Assembly: GCA_044224925.1 (NCBI GenBank)
Contig: JBGAJM010000002.1
Coordinates: 272,248-336,247, forward strand
DNA length: 64,000 nucleotides
Source of the DNA: Kapaibacterium sp044224925
GTDB taxonomy: Bacteria; Bacteroidota; Ignavibacteria; Kapaibacteriales; Kapaibacteriaceae
Direction of reading: 5' to 3'
Shown here: positions 55,402 to 63,211 of the stretch, piece after piece
Position numbering within the stretch: position 1 is the first letter of the stretch
How the letters are laid out: each line of letters opens with the position of its first letter
The notes under the pieces: model-generated
Told to the model about the DNA's origin: nothing
Databases searched by the model: none
The model's input: the letters and a program-made list of their open reading frames with translations, nothing else
Program-made: the position numbers and the translations under genes

Positions 55402-56363
55402 CCGCTCCACAGTCGATCGATGTTGGCATGGTGGATCCAGAACACAGGATCGTTGGGAGACGAGGCCTGCGTCATGTTGCCGGCGATCACCTTGCCGCCA
55501 CTCGGCACCACGCCGCCCACCCAGATGTGGACCACGTTGTGTTGTTGACTTCTTCGTGCCGGCGTTGGGATCACGTCCATGAGACCGTCTTCGCAGGTAT
55601 CGCCTCGCGTCCCTCTCCACCCTTCAAGCGCATTGCGGAAGCTCACGGCAGAGTCGACGGAACTGTTCCATGGTGCAGAGTCGTACGTGGCGATGTTCAA
55701 CGTTTGCTCCATCTCTGCGGCATTGGGAAGCACGACGCTGCTGTCTTTGAACTTCGTGAAGGCGCGCACGAGATAGGGCACGGGATTGGGGTCGGTGTCG
55801 ACGTCGTCGAAGATCGAATCGATATCGTCGGTGTCGAAGATGCGCACCTGGAACGAGTCCTTTTGGAACGGACCCGACGTTACGGCATAGCCTTGCGACG
55901 GATCGCCATCGCCTCCCATGAAGTCGGCAGCGAACACCGTGCTCACGCTCGACGGCTGCGTCCAATCCCAATACGGGATCGTCACGTCCTTGCCACTCAC
56001 GGTACGCAAGGCCTGTTCAAAGAGATCGAGGTAGACGCGATGCCACGGCAGGAAGCCCGGATTCTGATGGGCTGGGTACATTCCGCTCATGTCGCCACCC
56101 ATGCAGTAGAAGGCCTTCAGATGCCAGTACACGAACTGGTCGTAGTAGTTCATGGACGAGTCGTAGGGCGACTTCACCGTCTTCATCTTCTTGAGCGCAT
56201 ATACGAAGTCGGCACGTTCCTGAGCCGAAAGCGAAAGCACATTCTTGCGTGTTCGTAACGTACTCGTGGCAGGGTCGGTGGTGGAGCATCCCGTGCCGGT
56301 CAAGATGGTCACAACGATGAGCAGAGCGCCGAGCACGGACCGAAGATGGTGCGTTGATGTCAT
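55287..56363 (-). CDS. Tyrosinase-family lipoprotein
   Basis: A 358-residue lipoprotein (lipobox TGTGC, Cys26). Copper A ligands His81, His99 and His108 (HLKAFYC ... AHQNPGFLPWHR), copper B His275, His279 (HNVVH) and His312 (IHHANIDRLW). DWTQPSS and GFLPWHRVYLD are typical of bacterial tyrosinases, which oxidise phenols and catechols with O2. Start 56363 has AAGGGA five nt upstream. The tail after residue 340 looks irregular (SVVAPPPSCSPRAIM) and overlaps the next gene, so a frameshift near the end is possible. First gene of the operon with the multicopper and BBE oxidases. Confidence 0.9.
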   Translation of the reverse strand: MTSTHHLRSVLGALLIVVTILTGTGCSTTDPATSTLRTRKNVLSLSAQERADFVYALKKMKTVKSPYDSSMNYYDQFVYWHLKAFYCMGGDMSGMYPAHQNPGFLPWHRVYLDLFEQALRTVSGKDVTIPYWDWTQPSSVSTVFAADFMGGDGDPSQGYAVTSGPFQKDSFQVRIFDTDDIDSIFDDVDTDPNPVPYLVRAFTKFKDSSVVLPNAAEMEQTLNIATYDSAPWNSSVDSAVSFRNALEGWRGTRGDTCEDGLMDVIPTPARRSQQHNVVHIWVGGVVPSGGKVIAGNMTQASSPNDPVFWIHHANIDRLWSGWMKRHGRTYVPVYSFSVVAPPPSCSPRAIMPCGSPTR

Positions 56364-56484
56364 GCATGTCCCTTGATGACAGTGAGCGAATGCTGCAATA
56401 TGGCTGTGAAGTGCCATTCATAGTATGTTTGCCGTAGTGTGTTCAGGGGTGATCACACGATACTCACGCATTACGGGGTTTGCT
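56364..56484. promoter_or_regulatory. Divergent promoter region, tyrosinase operon / multicopper oxidase operon
   Basis: A 121-bp gap between two divergent oxidase operons must carry both promoters. TTGATG (56373-56378) and CAATAT (56396-56401) are 17 nt apart and could drive the rightward genes, but the match is weak. GTGATCAC (56448-56455 region) is a small palindrome. No operator resembling the one before the qNOR-family gene is visible here. Confidence 0.4.
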
Positions 56485-58293
56485 ATGCATCGACGTTCGT
56501 ACGCTTTCGTCGCTCTTTCACTGCTCATGGCGACGGCACTTTGTGCACAGCCGGAGCTCGTGCAGCCGTTAGAGGTTCACTCGGTGGACAAGGTCCTCAC
56601 AGACACCCTCACCATGAAGATCTCTCCGATCACGTTCGGCACCACGACGATCACGTCGCGGTTGTACAACGAAAGCTGTCCGGGTCCAACCTGGAGGATC
56701 AAGCCCGGAGATCTGATGCGCGTTCTGCTTCAGAATCAACTGCCGCCGAATCCCGATCAGGACAGTGCCGACGAGGGCAACTATCCGCAGAAGTTGAACA
56801 CGACGAATCTGCACGTGCACGGACTGAATGTTTCGCCGAAGGACAGTTCGGACAATGTGCTGCTGGCAATTCTTCCTGGCACCGACTTCCAGTTCCACAT
56901 TCAACTGCCGGCCGATCATGCTTGCGGTACGTACTGGTATCATCCGCATCATCACACGTCGACGTATGGACAGGTGATCAGCGGTCTTGCCGGGGCCATC
57001 ATCATCGAGGATGAGGAAGACACCACGCTCACCGATCCGAAGCTGCTTGCGATCAAAGATCGGGTCATGATCTTCTCTACCTTCACATATGACTCAGCTG
57101 CGAAGACCCTTCTCTACCCTCCCCGCCTTACCTCGGCCACGGCCTTCTCGCCCTTCCCCGGTATTGAAACGCCCATCCTCGTGAACGGCATGCTCTCGGC
57201 AACGGTCACCTTCCGTCCGGGCGAGATCCAACGCTGGCGCATGATCAATGCCACGTTCGAATTGAATGCCGATGTGCGCTGGTTGCGCATCGTAGGCACC
57301 GATACGACGGTGATGACGCACCAAGAGATCGCGAACGACGGATTGTACTTCCCTGCCGCTGTGCCTGTTCAGCATGCCTTTGTGCCGACCGGTGCGCGTG
57401 CCGATGTGTTGGTGACGGCGCCGACGGAAGCCGGCACGTATGTGATGGAGCTCACGACGAAGGATCGCAATCTTGCTGTCGTTGATCGACGTGTGTTGAT
57501 CACAATGGTCGTTGCAGGAGATCCCATCGTCCCCGCCATGCAGATGCCATCACGTCTGCCGCGTGCCGTATCAGGCGGGACGATCAAGGACGACGAGATC
57601 ACGGGAACGAAGACAGTGGTCTTCAACATTGGTGACCTGTCGAACATCGGTACCGACTCGTCGCTCGTGACGCGATCCTTCACGATCAACAACGCACCAT
57701 TCAACCACGATGTGGTGAACATGACGGTGCAAGTGGGCACGGCAGAAGAGTGGACGATCCAGAACACAAGCACGGCAACGCATCCGTTCCACATTCACGT
57801 GAACGAGTTCCAAGTGATCGAGCGCAACGGCGTGAAGATCGATCCACCGGTATGGCACGATGTGCTGCTGCTCGATACGATGGCCACCTATAAGATCCGC
57901 ATGCGATTCGTGGACTACGATGGCAAGACCGTGATGCACTGTCACTATCTGCCGCACGAGGACTGGGGCATGATGAACCTCATCGACATTCTCCCTGCCT
58001 CGACGTCTGTCCACGACCGTCCATGGGACGCACCACCGATGGCCTTCCCGAATCCCATCATCGGTCGTATCGAACGCATCTCCGTGCGCGTGCCTGACTT
58101 CCTGCAAGGTCGTTCGATGAACATCTCGTTGTGTGATGTCACGGGCAAGACGGTGTTCTCGCAGCGCATCGAATCCGTGTCGACCACACTCCTTCCGCTG
58201 GATGTATCGGCATTCGCCGCAGGCACGTACTATCTGCGTGTGGACGATGGCAATGCCTTCCGTGAGACCGACATGCTCGTCCTCGTTCGATGA
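56485..58293 (+). CDS. Second multicopper oxidase with T9SS sorting domain
   Basis: A 602-residue exported laccase-like protein. Signal peptide HRRSYAFVALSLLMATALCAQ; copper motifs HVHG (110-113; HxHG), YHPHHH (152-157), HPFHIH and HCHYLPHED (T1 Cys, with axial Met in the MMN that follows). The end (FPNPIIGRIERISVRVP ... GTYYLRVDDGNAFRETDMLVLV) is a T9SS sorting domain. A different paralogue from the leftward oxidase (first HxH motif and insert after it differ). Start 56485 chosen by signal peptide with GGGG upstream. Stop overlaps the redoxin ATG (ATGA). Confidence 0.92.
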   Translation: MHRRSYAFVALSLLMATALCAQPELVQPLEVHSVDKVLTDTLTMKISPITFGTTTITSRLYNESCPGPTWRIKPGDLMRVLLQNQLPPNPDQDSADEGNYPQKLNTTNLHVHGLNVSPKDSSDNVLLAILPGTDFQFHIQLPADHACGTYWYHPHHHTSTYGQVISGLAGAIIIEDEEDTTLTDPKLLAIKDRVMIFSTFTYDSAAKTLLYPPRLTSATAFSPFPGIETPILVNGMLSATVTFRPGEIQRWRMINATFELNADVRWLRIVGTDTTVMTHQEIANDGLYFPAAVPVQHAFVPTGARADVLVTAPTEAGTYVMELTTKDRNLAVVDRRVLITMVVAGDPIVPAMQMPSRLPRAVSGGTIKDDEITGTKTVVFNIGDLSNIGTDSSLVTRSFTINNAPFNHDVVNMTVQVGTAEEWTIQNTSTATHPFHIHVNEFQVIERNGVKIDPPVWHDVLLLDTMATYKIRMRFVDYDGKTVMHCHYLPHEDWGMMNLIDILPASTSVHDRPWDAPPMAFPNPIIGRIERISVRVPDFLQGRSMNISLCDVTGKTVFSQRIESVSTTLLPLDVSAFAAGTYYLRVDDGNAFRETDMLVLVR

Positions 58294-58832
58294 GTCGTTC
58301 CTTTGTCATGATATCGATCCTGCTTTCGCTGGCCGTGCTTTCGAGCACGGCACAGCGAAGCGGTGTGTCGTTGCCACCGGTCACGAATGTTCATGGTGAG
58401 CGTGTCGATGTGATGCAGATGTCGCAGACGCGTCCCGTGATCGCCATTCGGTTCCTTGGTGCCATCTGTTCGCATTGCATGGAGCAGATCGTGCAGCTCA
58501 ATGGGCTCGCCACGACCTTCAAGAAGTCGAACGCCCACGTTGTCGTGTTCTCGCAAGACCCGTTGGAGAAATGTCGCGAAACGATCACCGAGTATCATCT
58601 CGATACCGCGTTGATCACCATGTGCAACGATAGTGCGAATCGTTGTTCACGTGCACTCGGAACCACCATCACCGAGGCGGATGGAAGCGTGACCGAGTTG
58701 CATGCCTTTCTTGTCGTGGACCGCGGTACCGTGGTCTTCGAAAAGTACTCCACCTCTCCGATGATGGCACTGCAGGCCGTTGTCGACCTCCTTGCCACCC
58801 TTCCCGAACGGAAATCGCCGACAGCACCGTAG
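58290..58832 (+). CDS. Exported redoxin (AhpC/TSA-like) with CxxC
   Basis: A 180-residue protein with signal peptide MSRSFVMISILLSLAVLSSTAQ and a thioredoxin/peroxiredoxin fold. RPVIAIRFLGAICSHCMEQ gives Cys60 and Cys63 (CSHC), close to the peroxiredoxin/TlpA position; HAFLVVDRGTVVFEKYS is the typical cis-Pro-region strand, though Pro itself is not evident. Two more cysteines lie at ITMCND and ANRCSR. Probably reduces peroxide or a disulfide in the periplasm, fitting a cluster of O2-using copper enzymes. Translationally coupled to the multicopper oxidase. Confidence 0.82.
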   Translation: MSRSFVMISILLSLAVLSSTAQRSGVSLPPVTNVHGERVDVMQMSQTRPVIAIRFLGAICSHCMEQIVQLNGLATTFKKSNAHVVVFSQDPLEKCRETITEYHLDTALITMCNDSANRCSRALGTTITEADGSVTELHAFLVVDRGTVVFEKYSTSPMMALQAVVDLLATLPERKSPTAP

Positions 58833-58844
58833 ATTGCAGCAGTA

Positions 58845-58864
58845 TTCGGACATAGTTGTCCGAA
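58845..58864. promoter_or_regulatory. Perfect inverted repeat upstream of the qNOR/Nod-family gene
   Basis: TTCGGACA-TAGT-TGTCCGAA, two perfect 8-bp arms with a 4-nt centre, ending 28 bp before the ATG at 58893 and only 12 bp after the redoxin stop. Its size and symmetry suit a dimeric repressor. An NO-responsive Rrf2 (NsrR-like) type is a natural candidate for a NO enzyme, but the motif is not a consensus I can name. It implies separate control of this gene within the group. Confidence 0.6.
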
Positions 58865-58892
58865 ATATCTCTGCAACCTTCCGGGTGCGGTC

Positions 58893-61085
58893 ATGAGCAA
58901 GCGTGCATTTCTCCCGCTGTTGTTGAATCCACAACACTGGTGGCTTCCACTTTCGATCATCGTGATCGTGAGCATTGCAGGTGTGGTGATGATCGGCGTG
59001 CACACCTACACCGAAGCGCCACCCATTCCAACGTACGTTGCCGAGGATGGGGCCGTGGTGATCTCGCACGACGAGATCTTGCGCGGTCAGTTGGTGTTCC
59101 AGCGCTACGGATTGATGGACTATGGCACGATGTTCGGCGACGGTGCGCTTCGCGGCGCCGACTTCACGGCCGAAGCCTTGCATGCCGTTGCCATGAGCAT
59201 GATGAAGGTGCTTCCACCCGACGTAGTGCGTGCAGAGATCAAGCGCAATCGCTACGATGCGGCAACGAACACCGTCCGCCTCTCTGCTGCGCAGGCACAG
59301 GCCGCTCGCGATCTTGCCGCGCATATCGCCTTCCCATCGCTCACCACCGGAATGACGGAGAGTGAGCGACACGAGATCGCGGCCTTCTTCTTCTGGGGCG
59401 CATGGGTCTGTGGTGTCGACCGTCCGGGCGAGACCTATAGCTACACGCACAACTGGCCGTACGATCCCGACGCCGGTAACACGCCAACGTCGGCGGTGGT
59501 GATCTGGACCTTCATCGGATCACTTGCCTTGATCCTCGGACTTGGTGCCGTGCTCTACTATCACGGAAAACTCGACAAGCTTGAAGACGCGGCCTTCACG
59601 GCCAATGCACGACCGTTCATGACGTCGGCCGATGTGGCCACGTATACGCCGCATGCCTTGCAGCGCAAGACGTACAAGTTCTTCGTCGTGGCCATTCTCT
59701 TGTTCGGCGTACAAGTACTGTCGGGCATTCTCACCGTGCACGACTTCGTTGGCTTCGTGCACTTCTTCGGCATCGATCTCTCGCAGACGTTACCCATCAC
59801 GATCACGCGCAGTTGGCACATTCAACTTTCCGTGTTGTGGATCAGTGCATGCTGGATCGGTGGTTCGTTGTTCGTGATGCCCATGATCCAACCCGAGCAA
59901 TCACGAGCACAACATCTTCGTGTGCAGGTGTTGTTCTGGATCACGGTGCTCATGGTGGCAGGGATGATGGTGGGCGTCTTCATGGGTCCGCACGGACTTC
60001 TCGGCACCATGTGGTATTGGCTTGGTCATCAAGGATGGGAATTCGTCGAACTCGGCAAGGTATGGCAGATCCTGCTTGCCATTGTCCTCATCCTGTGGGC
60101 CTTCACGTTGTACAAAGGACTCCGTCCCGTCATCTCGCTCAAGCAACCATGGGCTCTTCCCAACTGGATGGTCTATGCCACCACGAGCATTGTCATCCTC
60201 CTCATGTCGGGCTTTGTGGCACAGCCAACGACGAACTTCGTCATCGCCGACTTCTGGCGCTGGTGTGTGATCCACATGTGGGCCGAGGCCTTCTTCGAAG
60301 TGTTCACCACCGTGCTCATCGGCTACTTCATGGTGCTCATGGGTCTCGTCAGCGTCAAGGCCACCTTGCGTGTTGTCTACCTTGCCACCCTGTTGTTCCT
60401 TGGTTCAGGTCTGCTCGGCATCTCGCACAACTTCTACTGGAATGCAAAGCCCGTTGCCACCATGGCATTGGGGTCGGTGTTCTCGACATTGCAAGTGATC
60501 CCGCTTGTTCTGCTCACGCTTGAAGCATGGCGGTTCTCAAAACTGCCGCGCGTGATGGCGGCGGAGCATCGCGAGACCACGGGACAGCATGCCGAGTTCG
60601 GCTTTCACGATGTCTTCCTCTTCTTGCTCGGCGTGAACTTCTGGAACTTCTTTGGTGCAGGTGTGATGGGCTTCATCATCAACCTGCCGCTGGCCAACTA
60701 CTACGAGCATGGCACCTACCTTACCGTCAATCACGGACATGCGGCACTTATGGGCGTCTATGGCAACCTTGCCATTGCTGCCGTGGTCTTCTGTAGCAAA
60801 CTGCTCGTGCGTGCAGATACGTGGACGCCGCGATCGATGCGCACGATCTTCTGGTCCATCAACATCGGTCTCTTCCTGATGGTCATCCTCGATCTCTTTC
60901 CCGTTGGCATCTGGCAACTCGCCACGGTGGTCGAACGCGGACTCTGGTATGCGCGCAGTGCGGCCTTTGTGGACAGTGCAGGGTTCCAATCGTTCACATG
61001 GATGCGCATTGTTGGTGGCTCCATCTTCACCCTTGGAGGCGTTGTCCCACTTGTGTGGATCTATCTGCGTGCACGGCAACGGTAG
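58893..61085 (+). CDS. nod: qNOR-family protein with NO dismutase (Nod)-type active site
   Basis: A 730-residue membrane protein with about 14 helices and a periplasmic N-terminal domain (about 40-225; FFFWGAWVCGVDRPGETYSYTHNWPYDP). Same framework as quinol NO reductase: WHIQLSVLW (His309), HMWAEAFFEVF (His461, Glu465), VNHGH (His614, His616). But where qNOR has an HH pair 51 residues after the first FeB His, here it is HN (His512-Asn513, in GISHNFYW), and the conserved Glu 22 residues on is Gln534 (TLQVIPL). These two changes are the ones reported for putative NO dismutases such as Methylomirabilis oxyfera, which are thought to convert 2 NO to N2 and O2. Not proven here; a qNOR with altered activity is the alternative. 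No cytochrome c subunit is adjacent, as expected for the single-subunit type. Confidence 0.85.
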   Translation: MSKRAFLPLLLNPQHWWLPLSIIVIVSIAGVVMIGVHTYTEAPPIPTYVAEDGAVVISHDEILRGQLVFQRYGLMDYGTMFGDGALRGADFTAEALHAVAMSMMKVLPPDVVRAEIKRNRYDAATNTVRLSAAQAQAARDLAAHIAFPSLTTGMTESERHEIAAFFFWGAWVCGVDRPGETYSYTHNWPYDPDAGNTPTSAVVIWTFIGSLALILGLGAVLYYHGKLDKLEDAAFTANARPFMTSADVATYTPHALQRKTYKFFVVAILLFGVQVLSGILTVHDFVGFVHFFGIDLSQTLPITITRSWHIQLSVLWISACWIGGSLFVMPMIQPEQSRAQHLRVQVLFWITVLMVAGMMVGVFMGPHGLLGTMWYWLGHQGWEFVELGKVWQILLAIVLILWAFTLYKGLRPVISLKQPWALPNWMVYATTSIVILLMSGFVAQPTTNFVIADFWRWCVIHMWAEAFFEVFTTVLIGYFMVLMGLVSVKATLRVVYLATLLFLGSGLLGISHNFYWNAKPVATMALGSVFSTLQVIPLVLLTLEAWRFSKLPRVMAAEHRETTGQHAEFGFHDVFLFLLGVNFWNFFGAGVMGFIINLPLANYYEHGTYLTVNHGHAALMGVYGNLAIAAVVFCSKLLVRADTWTPRSMRTIFWSINIGLFLMVILDLFPVGIWQLATVVERGLWYARSAAFVDSAGFQSFTWMRIVGGSIFTLGGVVPLVWIYLRARQR

Positions 61086-61094
61086 GGCCTTCCG

Positions 61095-61106
61095 TGATAA
61101 ATATCA
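61095..61106. promoter_or_regulatory. FNR/DNR-like palindrome TGAT-AAAT-ATCA
   Basis: A perfect dyad matching the core TGATnnnnATCA of Crp/Fnr-family sites, directly behind the Nod-type gene and 58 bp before the start of the next lipoprotein gene. Same core as 32941-32952. Confidence 0.5.
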
Positions 61107-61164
61107 TTGACCGGCTCCAATGCTGGCACTACGTTGCGTTCGGTCTCACAATCCGAGCCACGTT

Positions 61165-63168
61165 ATGCGTGCACATCTTCCCCTTCTCGCCCTTGTTGCC
61201 CTCTTCAGCGTTGCATGTTCAACAAGTGATAACCCGGTCGGACCTGGTCCGGGGACCGGTACGATCACCGTAGGGACGTACGCCTCATCCGGTACGATAA
61301 GTGTTGGATCCGGTGGCGGTACGATCACGATCACCGGCGGGTCGATCGACGGGTTCAAGATCGTGGTTCCGCCCGGTGCGTTCACAGAATCGAAGTCTGT
61401 GAGCATTTCATCGGCCGCCGTTCGTGAACACACATTCGGTGGCGATTTCAATCCGATCTCATCGATGATCCGCATCGACTACGGCGGTGGATACGCCACT
61501 GAACCGATGATCGTGCACATACCCGTGCAGGTGCCCAAGGGACATTTTGCGATGGGGTTCTACTATGATGAGGAGACCGGCGAGCTCGAAGGGATCCCTG
61601 TCTCCGCGATCAACGACAACGAGATCGTTCTCACCACGAGGCATTTCTCCGGTAAACACCTGAGCGACGGTAGAAAGGGCGGCATCTTAAGTTCGAAAAC
61701 CTATGTGGACGTGATCGTTGCATCGATGGAATCGGCCAAACTGTTTGGTCTGCAAGAGTCTGGATTCCGTCCCGGTACTGACGATTGGGAATTTCCGAAT
61801 CAAGGGTCCTACGTAGCATCCGGTGGACATTGCACTGGTCAGAGCATTACGGCCATTTGGTACTACGGTGTACGCAAGCTGGGTGCAAATGACCCTCCAT
61901 TGCACGACCGATTCAGCAAGATCCCGGCTGTGTGGCAAGACAATAGAGACGGATATCGCTTTGCTTCTGTGGTATGGGCAGATCAGGATCGGGACAAGCG
62001 ATGGAACTGGGCCGACAAGTTCGAAGAGATCGGAACAAAGCGATTCTCACACGACAGTCTCCATTACCTCTCGTTCGCGTATGCGATCCATTTGACAAAG
62101 AAGCCGCAGTTGATCGCCGTTCGTGATGCTAATGGCGGTCATGCGATGATCGTGTACAAAACGAACGGTCGCGTCATGAGCATAGCCGACCCTAACTATC
62201 CGTCCGGCTATAACCACTTTGTGACGCTCGCAGAGAGCGGTTCGTTCATGCCGTATGAGTCGCCAACAAGAGTCGGCGACCCACCGAAGCTCTATCCCAA
62301 CATCTACTATGTTTCCAAGACAGCGATCTTCTCGTTCGATGGCATCAGCACGCGGTATGGCGAGATGCTCAAGCATACCATTGGCGACTTCCCTCCCAAT
62401 GCGTTTCCACCTGTAGATCTGTTGTGGTACGATGGCAAGGATTGGAAGGATGTTCCTGATACGCTCGATGCAGAGCTCGACACGATCACACTTGCTGCAC
62501 GGTGTCAAACGTGCGGGGCGACGTGGGGCGACAACCTCACCGACGTCTGGCAACTTGACGCGAACGGAGATGTCCTGCGGAAGAACGATGCAAGCGGCAT
62601 TCTGAAGGTCCCACTTACGTCGGGCGCAAACGAGATCCATCTATGGATGCAAGGCGGCCAGACGGCGAATGTCACGCGGTACATTGACTTTCGAACGATC
62701 GTCATCAGGAAACAACAGACCGCTCGCATCGAGTACTGGCTGGCCGGAAAGGAATCCGATGGGTCGAAGGTACACTTCGGTGCGAAGGAAAGTGAGCGGG
62801 GATTCGTTGGCACATGGAACGGCAACACATTCACCGTAAATGTGACAACCACCCTAACGGATGACGATGGTACTCCCTACAACGTGCGTGCACGGATGAA
62901 CGTTGTCTGCAACGCACAACGGACCATGGTGAACGCATTCGACGAAAAGGTCGAGGTGTTCTCAGGCTCCGAGTCAATGGTGCTCACCGACATCAAGGGT
63001 GTGAACGTGCCACTCACGTCTTCCGCCGGTAACGAACTGATCTTCGGTCGTCAGGCAGCAGAGACCTGTCAGAGCTTTACCTATGTGAACTTCACGTTCT
63101 GGGGTTCGGTCACTGAGTACTGGTGCGATGACGAGTCGTTCCTCAAGATCATCATTCCGAAACCGTAG
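61165..63168 (+). CDS. Lipoprotein with ZU5-like and papain-like domains
   Basis: A 667-residue lipoprotein (LFSVAC lipobox, Cys18; start at the second ATG, 61165, which gives a normal lipoprotein signal). A Gly/Thr-rich linker leads to a ZU5-like beta domain (about 55-165, PPGAFTESKSVSISS). The middle has a papain-like pair: GGHCTGQSITAIWYY (nucleophile Cys) and, 100 residues on, NGGHAMIVYKTNG (His) with SIADPN (possible Asn/Asp). The C-terminal third is beta-rich with conserved cysteines (ARCQTCGATW, AETCQSF). No known family; a cell-surface cysteine peptidase or amidase is plausible. An FNR-like box lies upstream. Confidence 0.7.
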   Translation: MRAHLPLLALVALFSVACSTSDNPVGPGPGTGTITVGTYASSGTISVGSGGGTITITGGSIDGFKIVVPPGAFTESKSVSISSAAVREHTFGGDFNPISSMIRIDYGGGYATEPMIVHIPVQVPKGHFAMGFYYDEETGELEGIPVSAINDNEIVLTTRHFSGKHLSDGRKGGILSSKTYVDVIVASMESAKLFGLQESGFRPGTDDWEFPNQGSYVASGGHCTGQSITAIWYYGVRKLGANDPPLHDRFSKIPAVWQDNRDGYRFASVVWADQDRDKRWNWADKFEEIGTKRFSHDSLHYLSFAYAIHLTKKPQLIAVRDANGGHAMIVYKTNGRVMSIADPNYPSGYNHFVTLAESGSFMPYESPTRVGDPPKLYPNIYYVSKTAIFSFDGISTRYGEMLKHTIGDFPPNAFPPVDLLWYDGKDWKDVPDTLDAELDTITLAARCQTCGATWGDNLTDVWQLDANGDVLRKNDASGILKVPLTSGANEIHLWMQGGQTANVTRYIDFRTIVIRKQQTARIEYWLAGKESDGSKVHFGAKESERGFVGTWNGNTFTVNVTTTLTDDDGTPYNVRARMNVVCNAQRTMVNAFDEKVEVFSGSESMVLTDIKGVNVPLTSSAGNELIFGRQAAETCQSFTYVNFTFWGSVTEYWCDDESFLKIIIPKP

Positions 63169-63211
63169 GATGCCGATCTGCTCGATCCACTGACCGACGC
63201 GACGTGGAGTG

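Noticed and set aside
58893..61085. Ordinary quinol NO reductase
   Set aside because: The HN in place of HH and Gln in place of Glu at the FeB site do not fit canonical NorB/NorZ; kept only as the alternative.
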